Of a stretch of DNA of 64,000 bases, positions 10,582-21,600 are shown piece by piece. Source of the DNA: Anniella stebbinsi (Eukaryota > Chordata > Lepidosauria > Squamata > Anniellidae); NCBI GenBank assembly GCA_029215795.1, contig JARDYH010000002.1, positions 360,990,973 through 361,054,972 of the forward strand. The letters are read 5' to 3'. The position numbers and the translations under genes are program-made. Each line of letters starts with the position of its first letter. The first letter of the stretch is position 1. The notes below the pieces were generated by a model. It saw only the letters and a program-made list of their open reading frames with translations, made no database searches and was not told the DNA's origin.

Positions 10582-11675
10582 CAAAACCCTGAAACCTCAA
10601 GCCAGATTTGGCGGTAACCTGGCAATTCTGGGATGAAAACCCCCGAATTCCCACAAGCTGCTGGCAATTCAGCCAGGGCTAGCAAGCAAGGACCTGCCTG
10701 GCTTTGAAACGCGGCTCTCCGGGGTGGGAGCAGGGTCACCTTGGCTGGCGCTGCAGGCTCGGAGCGCATGGATGTGTTGTCGTCCAGCCGAGCAGCTGCT
10801 GCATCTCTGGAGCGGCCCCATCCGCCCTGCATGGCGTGGCGCCCATCCTGGCCCATCCATCAAAGCGCCCCTGACAGTCGCTTCCTGTCCCAGTGGAAAT
10901 GATCTTTGGGCGACAGGTGATGTTCTTGTACAACTGCTCGCCTTTGGGCAGAGCCAGACAAAGAAGGCAATCGTAGGACAATGGGGAAGTTGGGCGCAGC
11001 CTGCTCTGTAGCGGCCCACCTTTATGAAAATGGCTCGGGTCGTTTTTGAAGCCCCGTACCCAGAGTTACAGGAATTGCGTTGTGCTGTGTATTAGAAAAC
11101 ACAACAACTAGGGAACGAACCCCGGTTGAAACAGGCCTTCAAGCAAACATATACAGCTGCCAAATTTGGACAAGTTGTGCCTGTCTAAGCTATGAAATGA
11201 ATAGGGGTGGGCGCTCACTTCACTCACTTGTGTCATGTGACTGCAAAACCTCCATTGGCCAGAATGCTCACTGGCATGCCAAATGCCTCTCTTGTTGCAC
11301 AATGTTTCCAACCCCAAGGGGAATTTTGTTTTATTACATTTATGTCCCACCTTTACTCTAAGGAACATGAGGAGGAGGACACACTTGCCTCCCCACAGCC
11401 CCATTTTTATCCTCACAACCCCCGCATGAGGCCCGCGGCCACAGGCACCTCATTCACACATGCCTAGTCCTCAGTGGATGGAGGGAGAGCTGATCTCTTT
11501 TATGGAATGGGAGCCTTGAGGCTGATTCAAGGGACAGGGAAGTCCACACAGGGCATTGCAGGGACCCCTCATGCCGCCTTACAACAGGCAAAAAAGCCTT
11601 TCCAGTCACCAAGTTTGGACCACCTGGAGAGTTTTGAAAGAAACGTCTACAAACATACTTGCCACAAAATATAAC

Positions 11676-11685
11676 TTTATTTATT
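11676..11685 (-). terminator. Candidate polyadenylation signal (two overlapping AATAAA)
   Basis: Two overlapping AATAAA hexamers on the minus strand, followed by a T/GT-rich stretch (ATGTTTGT). It is the first AATAAA I noticed after the PRSS56 stop, but it lies 2.6 kb away with SINE and foldback copies in between, so a nearer non-canonical signal is equally possible. Confidence 0.25.
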
Positions 11686-11971
11686 TACAAAAATAATAAA
11701 ATAATAACAAATCTTTCTCTGTACAAATAAATATTTTCCTTGATATTTACGTCCATGGCATTAACCCACCCACCCTTATACTAAACAGGCCCTGCAGGCA
11801 CGTTCCGAGATGGTGGAATTCCTACCCGCTATTTGAAACTAAAAGCGGTCCTGGAATTGTGGGGAGAAAAGGAGAAATGCCAGAGGAGGAATGTGGGCTG
11901 GGCTGGGGACTGAATTCACGTGCACAGCTACATGCTGTGTGAAGGCATTTGATACTAAGGGCGGCTGCTAC

Positions 11972-12172
11972 CAGTGAAGGCTGGGGGCTCCATGTCAGCG
12001 GGGCGGTGAATCCGCTCCGGGTTTCAGACAGAACTCTACAGGAGCTCTCCAAAGTGCTTTAGACAGAACCAATCAGATTTCTAAAGGAGCTATTCAGAGT
12101 TTTGACTGGTTCTGTCTGAAACCCGGAGTGGATTCACCGCCCCGCCGGCATCAGAGCCACCAGGCTCCACTG
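11972..12172. mobile_element. Palindromic MITE (family C), full copy
   Basis: CAGTG...CACTG ends with about 70-bp arms: GGGGCGGTGAATCCGCTCCG against CGGAGTGGATTCACCGCCCC. A second full copy is at 49,134-49,300. Confidence 0.75.
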
Positions 12173-12313
12173 CCGGCACGTCCCCACAGACAAAACTCAT
12201 TGTACCACCGTGATCTGTTCACTCTCATGATGGGCACAGAATGGAGCTAAAAGCATGGAGGAGACTTGAAAACCATGTGAAAATAATCCTCACATCTCTG
12301 TGTGGCTTAGAAA

Positions 12314-12530
12314 GAAGTGTAGCATAGCGGTTAGAATGAGGGATTGGGATTGGGGAGGTTTGGGTTCAAATCCCAACTTAATCACAAAGCTCACAGGGGT
12401 GATCTTGGGCCATTCACTCTCCCACAGCCTAACCTACCTCACAGGGTTGTTGTGAGGATAAGCTGGGGAGGAGGTGGGGGGAACGACATATACTGCCCTG
12501 AGACAGGTGTTTTACAATCTTTGACGAGGC
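12314..12530 (+). repeat. tRNA-derived SINE (family S1)
   Basis: A-box-like TAGCATAGCGGTTAGAATG, B box GGTTCAAATCC, and the body CCTACCTCACAGGGTTGTTG. Same family as 17,165-17,400 (plus) and 50,405, 54,645 and 5,340 (minus). Confidence 0.8.
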
Positions 12531-12682
12531 CTGGTACCAGTGAGCAAGGCTGCCAACCCACCAGAGGGAAGAACAGGCTGGGGGTCGGAGGAGGTGCTGC
12601 TGGGCAGATGCCAGAAAAGCAAGTGGGAAAGGCCAGGGCTCCCCATATGGTCAGCCATTTTAAAAAATGGTACATCCTAGGG

Positions 12683-13020
12683 CAGCCGTCCCAAACATGG
12701 TACCCTTCCGATGTTTTAGACTACACTTCCTATCAGCCCCAAGTATTGACTATGCTGGCTGTGGCCGATGGGAGTTGTAGTCTAAGTAACCTGGAGGCCA
12801 CCAGTTTGGGAAGGGCTGCCCTAGGGCATAAATACTAGCTTTTCTATTGGGCTCAGCCCACAGATTGGCCCAAACTGGAAGGGGTCCATCTCTTGGCTCC
12901 ACCCCCCCAGCCCTTCCTTGGCTCTGCTCCAGAACCAGAGAGCTCTGCTCTTCTGGCTGGGGATTATGGGGGTTGTGATCTGACACATCCGATGGGGAAG
13001 AAGACTAGGGAAGGCTGTAC
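12683..13020. repeat. Foldback MITE copies (ACTACAATTCCC family)
   Basis: A full copy at 12,683-12,828 has inverted arms (TAGACTACACTTCCTATC against GATGGGAGTTGTAGTCTA). A half copy follows at about 12,900-13,020. Confidence 0.6.
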
Positions 13021-14249
13021 TAGCTTTTAAACCAGCGAGGCACAGAGCCAGCACCATTGTCTCCTTCTGTTGCAGGTCAGAGGAGGAGGCAAGCCCCGGT
13101 GGGCAGTGTTACCCCTCCCCGGTAATCTGAGGGAGGCAGGCCGATGGCAGGTGACCCTTTAAGTGAGCTGAGACTAAGGGGTTCCCTTTGGCTAGTTGTT
13201 GCCCCCTGTCTCATGCCACAGCTGTTCAGGGCTTTGGAGCAGCAGCAAAACAAGACAAGAACGCCACGAGATCCCACTTCCCCATCACTGCCGTTCTGTG
13301 GCACTGGGAGAAAGAGGGACCTGCCTTTCAGCCTTTACATTTTCAGAAACTCCTCCCCAAAGGGGGCAACCTCAACCTGAGGCCCCAGAAACCAAGGGGG
13401 GCCCACTACGATGCACCCCCAAAATGGATGCATTGCCTCTCCAGCAAAGGCATCTCTCTGACGGACAAGGAAAATGTGATTTGTGTTATTCACACAACTG
13501 GCCGCTTTCATTCTGAAAAAGCAGCCATGGGACCGTGATCCAGAACGTGGCCTCCAGTTCGGCTTGGGGCCCCCCACCCCAGTTTCTTGCCCCAAACCAC
13601 CCCCTGCTGCTCCTTTCCTGCAATGGCTGAGTTTCCTGCAATCAGGACCTTCAGAGGCCAATGGCGGACTGCAGGAGGGGAGGGGAGGGGAGGGGTGGTT
13701 GAGCAGGAAGCCTGCCTGTCGTGATCCAGATGGGGAGCATCTCCAGACAGGGTCCCCAAAGCTCCTTTGGGGAGGGGCATGGGGGCTGGATTGATCCCTC
13801 ACACCAATCCTGTGGGCTGGATGACATCAAAGGGGCTGGGCCCCTCCCCTGACATCATCCGACCCCTCCCTGGAAGTAACACAGGGATTCCTCTCCCCGC
13901 CTCCTCCTCAAGCCCCTGGTAGCCTCCACGCCAGGTCCTGGAGAGGGGAGGGGAAGGGCCTGTGGGAGGGATCCCAAGCCTCCGTGGGCCAGGTGGGGAA
14001 CCTCCGCAGGCCAGATTAGGGCTCGTGGGATGAAGGTTCCCCATCCCCACCATAACTCAGATGGGTGACTTCTCCCAATCAGCTTCATTCCCAGCATCCA
14101 GGCCCTGCTTATCAGGGCAGCAGCCCGTCCGAGCCTGAGGCTTACTGGCCCCACCACCGACCTGCGTGGGGCAGCTGCCTTCCTGCCTTCAGGTTCTGGC
14201 TTGGCAGGGCGTTCCGTTGCTTCGGCACCTCTCTCCAGGAGTGGCCTGG
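13021..14249. other. Sequence downstream of PRSS56 stop, no repeat recognised
   Basis: GC-rich unique sequence, possibly PRSS56 3' UTR. It includes a G-tract run (GGAGGGGAGGGGAGGGGAGG near 13,675) that could form a quadruplex. No further coding exon seen. Confidence 0.4.
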
Positions 14250-14423
14250 TTAGGTCTTCAGGCTCTCCAGGCCACGGGCAATGAGTCCAGGCATGCTGCG
14301 ATATAGCAGCTCGGTCTCCAAGCCTACGAGCCCAGTAAAGGTGGCGGCTTTGTGTCCGACAGTAACTTGGACCCGGGCCCGGTACAGGCCCTTGGCGTTC
14401 TTGGAGCCCAAGTCCACAAGGAT
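14250..14423 (-). CDS. PRSS56: PRSS56 exon 17 (last coding exon, stop TAA)
   Basis: 174 nt including the TAA at 14,250-14,252. The acceptor is TCCTCTCCCCTCAG. It encodes [20 protein letters not shown] and [20 protein letters not shown], matching human LADLGSKTLTGLFRAW and FSGLVGLEPATLARSLPRL. It ends at LESLKT; the human protein has a longer tail. Confidence 0.94.
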   Translation of the reverse strand: MLVDLGSKNAKGLYRARVQVTVGHKAATFTGLVGLETELLYRSMPGLIARGLESLKT

Positions 14424-17400
14424 CTGAGGGGAGAGGAGGAAGGGAGAAATAAAGCCGCCAGCATCAAGGAGGGAGGGAGGGATGATCAAGGCCAAGGGGA
14501 AAGGCGGGGCTCCTTGCCCATTCTCAGTAAGTGGCTTGTTTCTTCCGGCTATACAGCCCAGCTACTCCCAGCAGACGTTCTAGTGGTCCATTTGAGCTGG
14601 GCCTCGGGACATCAGGGGGTGGCACCGTCAGGCCTCACTCCAATGGGGCTGAGTCCCCCACTCCAATGGGGCCCCCACCACTGCCCATCCCTGGAGCCTT
14701 GGGTCCTTGCTCCTGCTGCCTGTTCATTTGCCGCGAATGGAGCAAAGAGAAGGACCAGTAACCCCCACAGGCCTTGCCCTCTCTCTGACTCCCTCTCGTT
14801 CCCTGAGGGACGGTGCCGCTTGGACCCAGAAGGAGAAGCAAGGAGGAAGAGGAGGCAGGCTCACTCACTCAAGGGGAAAGGGCCTCAGAGGGCATCTTGC
14901 CCAGAACCCATTTCCAAGACCAAATCAGATGTAATCATCCGGTACACTTAGGCATATGCAGAGTGCCCGTTTATCAGCACTGAGAGTGTGGAGGTCCTGG
15001 ACCAAAGCTGCCCCCTGCTTTATTTTTAAGGATTAACCACTCCTTCCCAGTCCTTGTCAGTGTGTCTTGGAAGCAGAATAGACTGCGCATGATAAGCAAA
15101 CGGTCTGCATTGGCGTTACGTGAACTAATTGCAGAATCTCTTGGCACAGAATCTGGAACTGGCTGAATGCACTCAGCCTTCCCCTCTAACCAGGGTGACC
15201 CTACGGAAAGGAGGACCGGGCTCCTGTATCTTTAACAGTTGGATAGAAAAGGGGATTTCAGCAGGGGTCATTTGTAGGCATGCAGCACCCGGCAAAATTC
15301 CCTCTTCATCGCAACAGCTGAAGCTGCAGGAGCCCTGCCCTCTTTTGCATCTGGTCACTCTAGGGCAGGGCTCCTGCAGCTTCAACTGTTGCGATGAAGA
15401 GGGAATTTCACCGGGTGCTACATGCATGCAAAGGCCATCTGCTGAAATCCCCTTTTCTATACAACTGTTGAAGATACAGGAGCCCGGTCCTCCTTTCCAC
15501 GTGGTCACCCTGCCTCTAACGTACATCTCAGGTAGGGCTTCTGTGTGTGGTCCTTCCCTACAGCAGGGGTGGGCAGCTCATAGCCCTCCAGATATTGCTG
15601 GGAGGGGCCGTCGCTTAGTGGTAGAGGCCCTGTTTTGCATGCAGAAGATCCCAGGTTCAATCCTCTGCTTCTCCAGGTGGGGCTAGGAAGGAATCCTGCC
15701 TGAAACTCTGGCGAGTCACTGCTGCCAGCCAGTGTCAACAATACTGGGGTAGAAGGACCCAGGGTCTGACTCAGGATATGGCAGCTTCTTAGGTTCCTAA
15801 CTCCTATCAGCTAGTGTGGGGGTGGGAATGGGGGGGGGAGCTGCAGTCCATCAACATCTGGAGAGCTGTGAGTGGCCCACTCCTGCCCTGCGGCATTATG
15901 CCACAATGGTGTGCTCAGGGCAGGATGGGTACGGTATGGCTCTGAGCTCCCTGCGCCGGCAGAGGCCACGTAAAAGAAAGCCTTTTTCGTTCAGCAAACG
16001 TGGAGCGCACGGGCCCTGCTCTTGGCCGCGAGGGAACGCACGGGCAGGATGACTCCTCACCTCCTGGAAGGTCATGGCGAGGTCCCGCTCCGGCACTTGG
16101 AGAATCCAGCGGTAGAGCTCGCGCACGGTGCGGACATGCTGGGCAGATTCGTTCAGGCCCCGGCAGCTGGAGCCTGGAGCAGGAACTGTGGAGAGGGAGA
16201 GAGGGAGAGGAGGGAGGGAACGGAGGATAGAAGTCCTGGCCTGGCCTGATTCCATAAGAAGGAGCCGGTCAATCCTAAAAGAACTGCACTGGCTGCCTGT
16301 TAGCTACTGAACCACGTAGAAGGTTATGTTATTATCCTATAAAAGCCCAAACAACTTGGGGCCAGGATACCTAGCAGAGCGCCTTCCCTTATAAACACCC
16401 AGGCAACATTTATGTTCTTCAGAGGAGGTCCTGCTGGCCATTCAGAAATTAATTGTCGCCATGAAGAACCTTGGCGGAGGGCCTTCTCTGTAGTGGCACC
16501 CACCCCCCGGAAAAACCTCCCTCGTGCAGTTTGGGAGGCAGAAAATGTAACATCCTTTGAACGCCTCCTGAAAACATATCTTTTCACACAGGCTTTCCCT
16601 GGGCTGTAACTTATCTTGGTTTAATATGGTATTCTAAAACATTTCTAGCTCATATTATAATGTAACTTGTATTTTATGGTTTTAATGGTGAACTGCCCAG
16701 ACAGCCTCAGCTATTGAGCAGTATAAAAAGTAATAAATAAATAAATTAACAAATAAATCAAATAAACCCTGCCGTGACCTTTGACCGTCTTTTCCCTACC
16801 TGCTCCTCTCAGGCCTAGCCCCATAGCACAAACTACATACCTTTGGGAAGGGTGTGGTCCTTTCCCCCCGTGGGGTCTGCCCCGAGGCTGCGCTTTCCAC
16901 GGCGATCGTGGGCCTCGCTTGCCAGGGAATCTGCCACAAAGCAAGATGGGAAAGTGACTGATGAGGTGGGGGGATGATGGGAGATGCTGGAGAGAGAACG
17001 GAATGGAGCCAGCCCTACTCTCAACTGCCCTGCAGCATCTGCCAGTTCACTATAGTCTACAGTGCTGACAGACAGAAGCCGGTTTCAGGCAGGGCCCTAC
17101 ATTTTGGCACGCTTCGTCTCATCTACTCATAATGTATACACGGTGCAGAAGTTTGATCGAGTAGATACAGCCAGTGTGGCGTAGTGGCTATAATGTCGGA
17201 CTGGGAGTCGGGAGATCCGGGTTCTGGTCCCCCACTCGGCCGTGGAAACCCACTGGGTAACTTTGGGCCAGTCACAGGCTCTCAGCCCAGCCTACCTCGC
17301 CGGGTGGTTGTTGCGACGGTAAAATGGAGAGGAGGAGGATTATGCACGCCGCCTTGGGTTCCTTGGAGGGGAAAAAAAGGCGGGATATAAATGCAACAAA

Positions 17401-18606
17401 TACATGCATACGTACATGGCGTGGTACAAAGCTGTGCCTAGTGTGCGGCCGTGCCATGCATTGCACCCGGCTTGATTCTGCCGCGGGGTTGAATGCCCCA
17501 GTATGGCATCCTGCCCATACACCACCTGCCCACCCTGCGTATTCTGGCCCTGCCCTATGGGCACCCACCATTCAACCCGGGAGTTTGGGTCGTGGCGGCA
17601 GCTCCCTCCTCCGTTCCGCCATCTGGGGAAGCCCCGTCGAGGTGCAGGTCTCTCTGCAGCTGCTGGAGGAAGATCTGGCCGTGGTCTTGCAGCTCCTCCA
17701 CCTCCCCTTCCATCTCCTGTGGGAAGGAGAATGGGGGAGGGCAGCTCAGAGTGAGCCGGTAGGTCAGGCCGGGGCTACAGATCCTGGCAAGTTAAGGGTC
17801 CATCCAGTTCCCAACCAGAGGCACTGCCTGGGCATGAATGAAAACGTACGGCGGGGGGACAGCCCCAGATCCAGGTTTCGGGGGGAGGACTGGGCAAGAT
17901 CCCCTCAACGTCCCCCCTTCCTCAGCGAGGGCTCCTTCGAACCAGCAGTTTATGGCACACTCGCAATGCCTTGGATGTGTTTTTGCAGTGCGGGATCTCA
18001 CTGCTCTTGTTGCGCCCCTTCCGCCCCTTGTTGCGATTTATTTTGGCACGGAGAAAGTCTGGAATATCCCCCCTTCTCACTTTTTTCCTTTGTTGGGGGC
18101 GTGTTTGTTGATGAGGAAAGGGGAGGGCAGGGCGGTTCTCCTCCTCCAGCACATGGGATCCCCCCTCTTCGTCTTCCCCTGCCTGCCCTTTCCCTTCCTT
18201 CCCGCCACCGGGAACAGCCCCCCCCCCCTCCTCCGGCTTCCTTTTCCTCCTCCTCCTGCCGAGGAGAGAGGCGGGGGGGGGGGACAGGACACCACCAGAC
18301 ACTTTTTGGGGAGACCCATTTCAATGGGCCTACTCTAAATGGGACTAGCCTTTTTCTGCTTTAAGGCACTTGCAAAGGCAGTTTGCCGGCTGCCTTTGCC
18401 ACGAGGCTGCTTGGAATTTTAGAGAGCCATGAAGACTGATCTCTTCCGGCAGGCCTACCCAGTTGAATTTTAAGACATTTTTAATAATGTATCAGTTTTA
18501 TTTGTGTTAATGTTTTATCTATTTTATGGTCTTTGTATTTATATTTACTGTTGTTCCCCGGCTCGGTCCAGAGGGAGAAGCGGGTTAGAAATAAATAAAT
18601 AAATAA

Positions 18607-18648
<42 letters not shown>

Positions 18649-21600
18649 CCATTGGTCAACAAGAACCAACAAAGTGGAGGGGGAAGGAGAAGGGGGTGGG
18701 GTGAGGCGAGCGCAATAACGGGAGAGCCCATGAGTGAAGAGAGAGGCCCCGGTAGAGCTACTGTCGCGAAAGGGAAATGGAGATCAAAATTGAGGGTGTG
18801 TACCAAGAAAAAAAAAGTAGGCGTAATGGAGCTCTTCTCGCCCCCATGGTCAGCATCTGCTCTTGCTCTTCATCCTGTTTCTTATCTTTGCTACCGCCGG
18901 CTTGCTTGCCGTCTCCTCCTCCTCCTCCTCTTCCTCCTCCTCCTCCTCCTCCTCCTCTTCCTCCTCCTCCTCCTCCTCCTCCCTACCGTTGCCTGGGCCA
19001 GAGCAAGAAGCAGGTAAATACGCGATGGCAGGAATGAAGAGCTGGAGCAATTCCGGGTGTGTCTTGTCTGTGGGCCCCGACCATGCCTACTGTTGACACC
19101 GGTCCTGGAGGGGGGCCTCAGGAATGGGCCAGCCCGATGGAGGTACCTCCGACAACAGAAGCTCACCAATTCCCCCGAGAACTTGAGATGGCATTCCTCT
19201 TGAGAAGATGCATGTTCGTAGAGGGATGCTTCAGAAGTTCCCCTCGTCCAGAATTTCCTCCAGATTCCGAAGTTCTGAATTACATGTCCTTGTTTCCGAT
19301 GCAGAAGGACTCTTCCGATGTTCCAGTGTTTATTCCTGGATCTTGTACAGACGTGAATGCTGTTTGCTGCTGTCTTCAGTGCCTTCGTGGCTTTTCTCCT
19401 CCTTTTGAACTCCATCACACCTGATTTTCTCACCTGGTTTGCCTCTGTGGGTTTTTTTTTTTTTACCTTTGATGCAGAAGCGCATCAAGCTTGTGATCCC
19501 TTTCACCTGAATAGCTGCACTTTCACTCCTTCGTTCCTTCGCTCATTTGCTCTTCTGCTCCACTCTACTCTACTCCACTCCACTCCACTCCGCCCCTCCC
19601 CTCCCCTTCTCTTTCTCCCTCCAGTCAGGTCCTGGCAGATGAGTACTTCAACCAGAGTGCCTTTCTGCCGGGCAAACATGGAACGACACTTTAGTCTGGC
19701 TCTTTGGGGGCATCGAGAGAGTACAATCCTGTCTCTGCAGAGATTCGGGCATTGTATGATTTTTAAAAAGGCTTTGGAGCCTGGGATGCAAGGTTTGGGT
19801 TTTATATTGAGGCTTGGAGGCAGCTGCTGGGAGAGATCGCTTTTCCCTGCCAGGACCTGATGCAATCCATTCAAGACAACAGCCAGGCTCCTCTCACAGC
19901 ACACACACACAATTCCTTTAAAACTACACGGAGGCTTAAAGGCGCATTAAATGCGCTTAGGGAAAATAATCCAGACTTTTTGCATTCTAGGAAAGGCTGG
20001 GGAAGAGGCGGGGTGTCAGCAGGAGAGGCACGGCGTCCTGTGAGTACCGTGCTGCAAATCCGCACACCAAGCTTGGAGAGAGCGCACTCAATCACTGGTG
20101 TGATGGAGGTCTTTATATTACCAATACACACAGATGCATTGATAAACCTGTGCAAAGGAACGATCTGGATGGTATCATTCCTATCCCATCAAGATACTCG
20201 GTGTGTGTGTATGTATGTGTGTTTACCGACGTCTGGGAACAGACATGCCCATTTCTTAAACACTGTACAAAAATAATCTTGGCGCAATCACAGGTAAGAA
20301 CACATCGATATCATAACATTTTTGCAGTGTTTTAGCAATGCACATCAGCTATGTGGAGTGGAGGGAAAGACGCAAAGGAACGGAAGTGAGCATTAGTAGT
20401 GCTGTTGTGGGTCACCCGGGAGGCAGGCCGCTCAGGGCCAATGCAATTCCCAGGGACTACTGCTGCTCCACTGGTTCAAACTGTGGTCCATATTTCCCTC
20501 CTCCTTCTATAACTTCATGCCCTCTTTTGAAGCTACGGTGCTGTCGCGACTTTGCCTTCTCCCCTCTGCCCCCAAGTCACGTACCTGCAGGAAAAGCTGC
20601 TCCTCCCCGCCTGTTGCGGTTGTCACACCTTCAGACATGGCGTTCAACTCCTTCACCCAGTCCGCCAGGTTGGGCCCTGTGCCCTCAAACAAGGCGGCAA
20701 AGCGGGGGAGTGTGGACCGAGGGATCCTGCAAGGAGAGACTGAGTGAATAAGTAAGGGGTGATCTGTCCAAGTCAACTTAGGGTTGGGCTAGATGACCCT
20801 TGTGGTCCCTTCCAACTCCACAATTCTATGATTCTATTATTCGATCCTGCTCTTGCAGCGTGGAGTCGCAACCTCTTAACTCAGCCTTCCTCAGCCTGGT
20901 GCCCTCCAGATGTGTTGAACTGGGGCATTATGGGAATTGTAGCCCAACACAAGTGGAGGGCACCAGGTTGGGGAAGGCTGCCTTAACTCAAGGACCTCCC
21001 TTCCTCCTCCCCCCTCCTAATTTCCTTGTTCCCAGTGGTTCTAAGACACGGGGTGTAGAACCTCAGGCCCAGGGACCAAATCTGCCCTTCCTCGGGGTAC
21101 CAATCCAGCCCTCTGGGATTGCCCAGATGGCCACGCCCCTTCCTCTGGCCCCACCCTTTTCTCCGGATCACCTATCGTTGGGTGGTTCCCCATCTTTTGT
21201 GCCGCTTTCCACCATTTTAAGAGCTCAAAATACCTCTCCCAAGGCTTCATTAGTGGCAGGAAGGGCTTCAAGCTAAAATACGCAAATATTTTTAATATTT
21301 TCGGCCCATCCTTTTGCTTTCAGTCCTGCTCACTGTGGGCAAACTCACCCGTGTCTGCGGCATTGGATGCTCAACCCTTGCTGCTGCCTGCCGGCCTCTC
21401 GTCGGCTGCATGAGCTTCTTCCGAGGCTCAGCTCGGCCTAACGAGCATTTGGGAACCGTCTGCCCCCACTGCCGAAATTGCGCATTTCCCCCCCTCTGCG
21501 CTAGTGGGGCCTTTACAGCCTCCGTTAATGCAGCGGGGAGAAGTGTGCTATTTCCGAAGCCTCCATTGTGCCCACAACGGAGGGTACAGAAGTTGCGCAT

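Noticed and set aside
15601..15672. tRNA-Ala-like gene
   Set aside because: A and B boxes are present but the acceptor stem is not closed and SINE body sequence follows, so it is a SINE head.
15129..15686. 185-codon plus-strand frame and its mirror on the other strand
   Set aside because: It spans a palindromic MITE; similar Cys-containing frames recur at every copy of the family.
18850..19050. Poly-Glu frame on the minus strand as an extra PRSS56 exon
   Set aside because: An acceptor-like site exists, but no good donor and no phase that fits between exons 13 and 14, which already join in frame.
18863..19096. Plus-strand frame with a hydrophobic start and poly-Ser that looks like a secreted protein
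   Set aside because: It has no ATG in frame at the start and the Ser run is just the (TCC)n microsatellite; no homology recognised.
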